NCBI GenBank assembly: GCA_964247755.1
Contig: CAXTVX010000011.1
Coordinates: 7,313-71,312 of the forward strand
Reading direction: 5' to 3'
Source of the DNA: Lichenicola sp964247755
GTDB lineage: Bacteria > Pseudomonadota > Alphaproteobacteria > Acetobacterales > Acetobacteraceae
Length of the DNA stretch: 64,000 nucleotides
Of the stretch, positions 60,690 through 64,000 are shown piece after piece. Under the pieces are notes generated by a model, which had not been told where the DNA came from, ran no database searches, and saw only the letters and a list, made by a program, of their open reading frames with translations. The translations under genes and the position numbers were made by a program. Each line of letters begins with the position of its first letter. The stretch's first letter is position 1.

Positions 60690-61145
60690 CTAGAACAAGG
60701 CGATGAGGACGATGCCGCCGGTCATCAGCGCGCCGCCCAGGATCCGCCAAACGTTCAGGCTGTGCTGCTCGATGCCGAACAGGCCGAACTGGTCGATCGC
60801 CAGCGACATCAGGATGTTGGCGGTGATGGTCAGCCCGGCGAACGGCCCGGCGCCGATCCTGTCGACGAACAGGAGGCCGGTGACCACGGCGAACGACCCG
60901 ATCAGGCCGCCGAGCGGCGCCCACCAGGGCATCGACGCGATGCCCCTGGCGGACGGCAGGGGGTTCGGCAGGCACAGCCACAGCACCAGGAGCACGGCCA
61001 CGATCGGCAGGAACGAGACCGTGCTGGCGAGCCAGGGATTGTCCAGCGACCGGCGCAGCGCGCCGTTCATCGGCGGCCCCCAGGCCTGCAAGGCGCCAGC
61101 GGTCAGGATGACGGGATAAAGCCAGGCGGCGTTGACGGTCTGCAC
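60690..61145 (-). CDS. YdcZ-like (DUF606) DMT transporter
   Basis: A 151-aa membrane protein with five helices: WLYPVILTAGALQAWG, WLASTVSFLPIVAVLLVLWLCL, WWAPLGGLIGSFAVVTGLLFVDRIGAGPFAGLTITANILMSL, and a last helix ILGGALMTGGIVLIALF. This is the DUF606/YdcZ pattern (half-size DMT). GTG at 61145 has GGAG seven bases upstream; no ATG is suitable. Function of the family is unknown. Between an ArsB-like and an MFS gene in the same direction. Confidence 0.88.
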   Translation of the reverse strand: MQTVNAAWLYPVILTAGALQAWGPPMNGALRRSLDNPWLASTVSFLPIVAVLLVLWLCLPNPLPSARGIASMPWWAPLGGLIGSFAVVTGLLFVDRIGAGPFAGLTITANILMSLAIDQFGLFGIEQHSLNVWRILGGALMTGGIVLIALF

Positions 61146-61165
61146 GTGGTTTCTCCGAAGGGGGT

Positions 61166-62434
61166 TCAGCCAGACATGAGGGCGCCGGCAAGGGCGAGCA
61201 GCAGGGCCGGCGGCATCACCAGCGCGCCCAGCCCGAGGAAGCGCCAGGCGCCGACCCGCTCGCCTTCCCGGCGCAGGGCGGCGAGCCACAGGATGGTGGC
61301 GAGCGAGCCGGTGACCGACAGGTTCGGTCCGAGGTCGATGCCGATCAGCACGGCGCTGCGAACCTGGTCCGGCACCTGGTCCGACCCCGCTACCCGGCCG
61401 GCGAGCAGCCCGGCAGGCAGGTTGTTGAGAAGGTTGCAGCCGAGCGCCAGTGCGGTCCCCGCCGCCCATGCCGCCAGGGCGGCGGAATGCTGCACCAGGC
61501 CCCGCAGCAGGCCGGCCAGCGCCGTCGTGACCGCGGTCCTCGCCAGCGCCTCGACCAGGACGAACAGCCCGGCAACCAAAGGCAGCACACCCCAGGAGAT
61601 GCCCCGCAGCACGTCGAGCGGACGGCATTCGGCGCGCGGGAGGACCAGGATCGCGGTGGCGACGCCGGCCCCGAAGGTCGGCAGGCCGAGCCGCAGGCCG
61701 AGGCCGGAGCAGGCCAGCAGCGCGATCGCCATGCCCGCGATGCCGAGGGCGGCCAGCCGGCCGGCCGCAGACAGCACCGGGATGTCGATCGCGGCAGATA
61801 CCGGTTGCCGCAGCCGGTGGCGCTGGGTCCAGCGCAGGACGCCGTAGGTGGCGGCGATGGACAGCGCCGACGGCAGCGCGTAACGCGGCAGCCAGTGCAG
61901 CAGCGGCGGCATGTGGCTGCCGTAGATCACCAGGTTGGCGGGGTTGGAGATCGGCAGCACGAAGCTCGCCGCGTTGGCGACGAAGGCGCAGGCCAGCAGG
62001 TAGGGCAGCCTGTCCTCCGCCCGCGCCGCTCGCGCCGCCGCGGCCACCGCCGGCGTCAGCACCACCGCGGTGGCGTCGTTGGACAGAAACACGGTGACAA
62101 CCGTGCCGACGCCGAACACCAGGGCGAACAGCCGGGTCGCGGACCCCCTGGCCAGCAGGACGGCACGCGCCGCCAGCCAGTCGAACAGTCCGACCTGTCG
62201 CGCCAGTTCCGACAGCAGCATCATGCCGGTCAGGAACAGGTAGACGTCGGTGCCCCGCGCCGCGCCGGCCAGCGCCTCGGCCGGGGACAGCAGGCCGAGC
62301 GCCACCAGCAGCCCGGCCCCGCCCAGCGCCCAGACCCATTCCGGCCAGGCGAAGGGGCGCACGATGACCCCGGCCGTCGCCAGCCCGGCGATTCCCCAGG
62401 TGCTCCACGGCGAAGCGAGCAGGGTGCCGATCAC
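61166..62434 (-). CDS. ArsB/ArsP-type anion transporter (ArsB-NhaD family)
   Basis: A 422-aa 10-12-TM carrier. The segments DVYLFLTGMMLLSELARQVGLFDWLA, FLSNDATAVVLTPAV, VLPISNPANLVIYG, LLNNLPAGLLAG and GIDLGPNLSVTGSLATILWL match arsenite pump ArsB (the last is usually GVDIGPKLTPIGSLATLLWL). No arsR, arsC or arsA gene is adjacent, so arsenite export is uncertain; another anion is possible. First of three same-strand transporter genes. Confidence 0.88.
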   Translation of the reverse strand: MIGTLLASPWSTWGIAGLATAGVIVRPFAWPEWVWALGGAGLLVALGLLSPAEALAGAARGTDVYLFLTGMMLLSELARQVGLFDWLAARAVLLARGSATRLFALVFGVGTVVTVFLSNDATAVVLTPAVAAAARAARAEDRLPYLLACAFVANAASFVLPISNPANLVIYGSHMPPLLHWLPRYALPSALSIAATYGVLRWTQRHRLRQPVSAAIDIPVLSAAGRLAALGIAGMAIALLACSGLGLRLGLPTFGAGVATAILVLPRAECRPLDVLRGISWGVLPLVAGLFVLVEALARTAVTTALAGLLRGLVQHSAALAAWAAGTALALGCNLLNNLPAGLLAGRVAGSDQVPDQVRSAVLIGIDLGPNLSVTGSLATILWLAALRREGERVGAWRFLGLGALVMPPALLLALAGALMSG

Positions 62435-62450
62435 CCCGCTGGGCCCGCCG

Positions 62451-62924
62451 CTACCAGCCGGCGCTACCCGGACCGCCCTTGAACGGGCCCCTGACCCAGC
62501 TGGTCACCCAGCCGCCATAGAAGCCGCCCGGCTGCGGCGTCACCACCTCGTCGCCGACCCGGCACTCGTCCATCGGGCCGGCATACACCGCGATGTGGTC
62601 GCGCAGCGCCGCGTAGTCCGGGCTCGGGTCCGGGTAGCTCCAGGCCGCCCGCTGCGCCGCGTGGACGCCGACGCGCAGGGTCCAGTAGCGCGCCACGCCC
62701 TTCCATTCGCAGAAGCTCTGCCCGCCGGCCGGCTCCAGGATGCAGCCGGTGAAGGCGTCCGGCGGCAGGTAGTAGACCGGCGGATGCGAGGTTTCCAGCA
62801 CCCGGAACGCAGCCCCGGTCCGGGCAATCACCCGGCCGGCAAAGGCGATCCGCACCGGCAGGCCGACCGGCTGCAGCGCCGGCGGGCGCGGATAATCCCA
62901 GACGTTCTCGATGGCGATGTCCAT
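62451..62924 (-). CDS. DUF427 family protein
   Basis: A 157-aa cytoplasmic protein of the DUF427 fold: VWDYPRPPALQPVGLPVRIAFAGRVIARTGAAFRVLETSHPPVYYLP, CILEPAGGQSFCEWKGVARYWTL, then WSYPDPSPDYAALRDHIAVYAGPMDECRVGDE. The His/Glu/Trp pattern is typical. The start at 62924 (MDIAIENVW) is preferred to 63017. The function of the family is unknown. It is 16 bp upstream of the ArsB-like gene and could share its transcript. Confidence 0.92.
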   Translation of the reverse strand: MDIAIENVWDYPRPPALQPVGLPVRIAFAGRVIARTGAAFRVLETSHPPVYYLPPDAFTGCILEPAGGQSFCEWKGVARYWTLRVGVHAAQRAAWSYPDPSPDYAALRDHIAVYAGPMDECRVGDEVVTPQPGGFYGGWVTSWVRGPFKGGPGSAGW

Positions 62925-63089
62925 CGTGAAGCAAGGACCGGGACCACCGGCGGTTGCAGGGCCGTCATCACGATCCGTCAACCGGCGGGCGGCCGCGGCA
63001 CCGCGGAATTGCCGCAATCCGGCCGTGCCTTGGACGTGTTGCGCGCGCGGTTATAGGCTCCGATCACGGGATCCGGGGGAACGGCGCCG

Positions 63090-64000
63090 ATGGGCAGCAG
63101 CAGAACACCACGCACCATGGCGCGCCTGCTCGCAGCGACCAGCCTGACGATGATCGGCACCGGCACGCCGCAGGCGCTGGCGCAGGACAGCGCCGACCCG
63201 CCTTGGCGGGTGGGCCGGCTGGCGCAGCTCAGCGGCAGCGTGTCGAGCCACGGCGCCAGCGGCACCCAGTGGGGTCCCGCCACCCTCAACGTCCCGCTCA
63301 CCGGCGGCGACGCGCTGTGGACCGAGCCCGGTGCCGCCGCCGCGGTGCAGATCACCGACAACGTGGTCGCCCTCGCCGATTCCACCGAGCTCGACCTGGC
63401 GACGCTGGACAACACCCGGTTCGCCGCCACCGAGCCGCAGGGCGCGCTGTTCCTCGACCTGCGCGACGTGCCCTCCGGCGACAGCTGGGCCATCACCACG
63501 CCGCGCGGCACCGTGCAGCTGGGCGGCGCCGGCCAGTACGAGATCGCCGCCGGCGACAGCGCCACGCCCACGATCATCAGCGTCGTCAGCGGCTCGGCGC
63601 AGATCACCAGCGGCAGCTTCTCGCTCGCCGTGGGCGCCAACCAGACCGCCACCGTGAGCGGCACCGACTCGCTGCAGGGCGCGGTGGGGACGCTGGTGCG
63701 CGACCGCTTCCTGTCCGCGCAGCTGGGCCGCCTCGCCCCTGCGCCGAACGGGCCGCTGACGGTCCGCTACATGACCGGCGCCGAGTCGCTCGCCAGCTAC
63801 GGCAGCTGGCAGCCGAGCCCGCAATACGGCCAGGTCTGGTATCCCCGCGTCGGCAGCGACTGGGCACCCTATCGCGAGGGCAGCTGGTCCTACGTGGCGC
63901 CCTGGGGCTGGACCTGGGTCGACCAGGAGCCCTGGGGCTTCGCGCCGTTCCATTACGGCCGCTGGTCGCAGTTCGACGGGCGCTGGGGCTGGGTGCCGGC
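63090..64000 (+). CDS. FecR/DUF6600-like exported protein (cut by window end)
   Basis: The first 303 residues of an exported protein; the frame runs to the end of the window. Signal peptide: MGSSRTPRTMARLLAATSLTMIGTGTPQALAQ (cleavage after ALA). A FecR-like domain follows (VGRLAQLSGSVSSHGASGTQWGPATLNVPLTGGDALWTEPGAAAAVQI). From ~230 on, WYPRVGSDWAPYREGSWSYVAPWGWTWVDQEPWGFAPFHYGRW is the Trp/Gly-rich DUF6600 domain. Such proteins are periplasmic or surface-associated in Acetobacteraceae and related groups; their function is unknown. Confidence 0.88.
   Translation, partial: MGSSRTPRTMARLLAATSLTMIGTGTPQALAQDSADPPWRVGRLAQLSGSVSSHGASGTQWGPATLNVPLTGGDALWTEPGAAAAVQITDNVVALADSTELDLATLDNTRFAATEPQGALFLDLRDVPSGDSWAITTPRGTVQLGGAGQYEIAAGDSATPTIISVVSGSAQITSGSFSLAVGANQTATVSGTDSLQGAVGTLVRDRFLSAQLGRLAPAPNGPLTVRYMTGAESLASYGSWQPSPQYGQVWYPRVGSDWAPYREGSWSYVAPWGWTWVDQEPWGFAPFHYGRWSQFDGRWGWVP

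Noticed and set aside
1..64000. CRISPR arrays, rRNA genes, prophage or integrase genes
   Set aside because: No spaced identical repeats of CRISPR size, no rRNA-like sequence and no phage structural or integrase motif were found.

Overview
This is a high-GC chromosomal window from an alphaproteobacterium, most likely Acetobacteraceae or a close relative. The grounds are the GC-rich codon use, many 4-bp or 1-bp start/stop overlaps, the family mix (metZ, apaG, folE, a complete queECDF set, CUT2 sugar transport, DUF1653, DUF427, DUF6600) and no Gram-positive features. The assignment is inference from gene content only; there is no rRNA here.

Layout. 1-4.5 kb: the 3' end of argG, two small unknown genes, an SDR and a thioredoxin-reductase-like flavoprotein, DUF1653, a secreted unknown protein and tRNA-Gly(CCC). 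4.5-7.1 kb: metZ (with a weak SAM-II-like leader), apaG and folE. 7.4-11.6 kb: a CUT2 (ribose-type) ABC transporter divergent from an RbsD/FucU mutarotase. 12.2-13.5 kb: an Asn/Gly/Thr-rich repeat protein behind an AT-rich leader with three spaced TAAC-CTCA boxes.

13.6-34.5 kb is the centrepiece: a 15-gene, one-direction, tightly overlapping Wzx/Wzy-type exopolysaccharide operon on the minus strand. In transcription order it encodes flippase, glycosyltransferase, ExoA-like glycosyltransferase, Wza-like OPX lipoprotein, carrier protein, acyl-CoA-dehydrogenase-like flavoprotein, amino acid:[carrier protein] ligase, DUF1839, GH2 hydrolase, tandem alpha/beta hydrolase, polyprenyl-phosphate glycosylphosphotransferase, GH16 hydrolase, a GT2-GT4 fusion, a Wzc-like co-polymerase with a degenerate P-loop, and an O-antigen ligase/polymerase. 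A four-gene amino-acid-activation module (26163-29448) therefore sits inside a polysaccharide export operon. I infer that it makes an aminoacyl-derived (possibly oxidised) thioester for decorating the polymer; this is the best candidate for an undescribed system here. A divergent GT4 gene and a second GH16 paralogue follow at 34.6-36.8 kb.

37-45 kb: a DPP-IV-type peptidase, a flavin reductase, a dienelactone hydrolase, an HU-like protein with a Lys/Ala/Pro tail and an M29 aminopeptidase. Next comes a small TetR/DUF4267/DoxX-like cassette bracketed by a 165-bp direct repeat that carries the 3' end of the aminopeptidase gene. 45.2-48.2 kb is a lower-GC accessory stretch: a VapB-like antitoxin with a frameshifted vapC, an alpha/beta hydrolase and a small exported protein. 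49-52 kb: queE-queC-queD-queF (preQ0/preQ1 synthesis) and an exported DUF3108-like protein. 52.1-52.9 kb: a decayed IS5-family element carrying an eight-copy heptamer repeat. 53-54.4 kb: a TPR/glycosyltransferase-like protein. 54.6-62.9 kb: transporters (an EmrAB-type pump with a divergent TetR gene, an MHS-type MFS, a second MFS, a YdcZ-like DMT, an ArsB-like carrier) and a DUF427 protein. The window ends inside a FecR/DUF6600-like exported protein.
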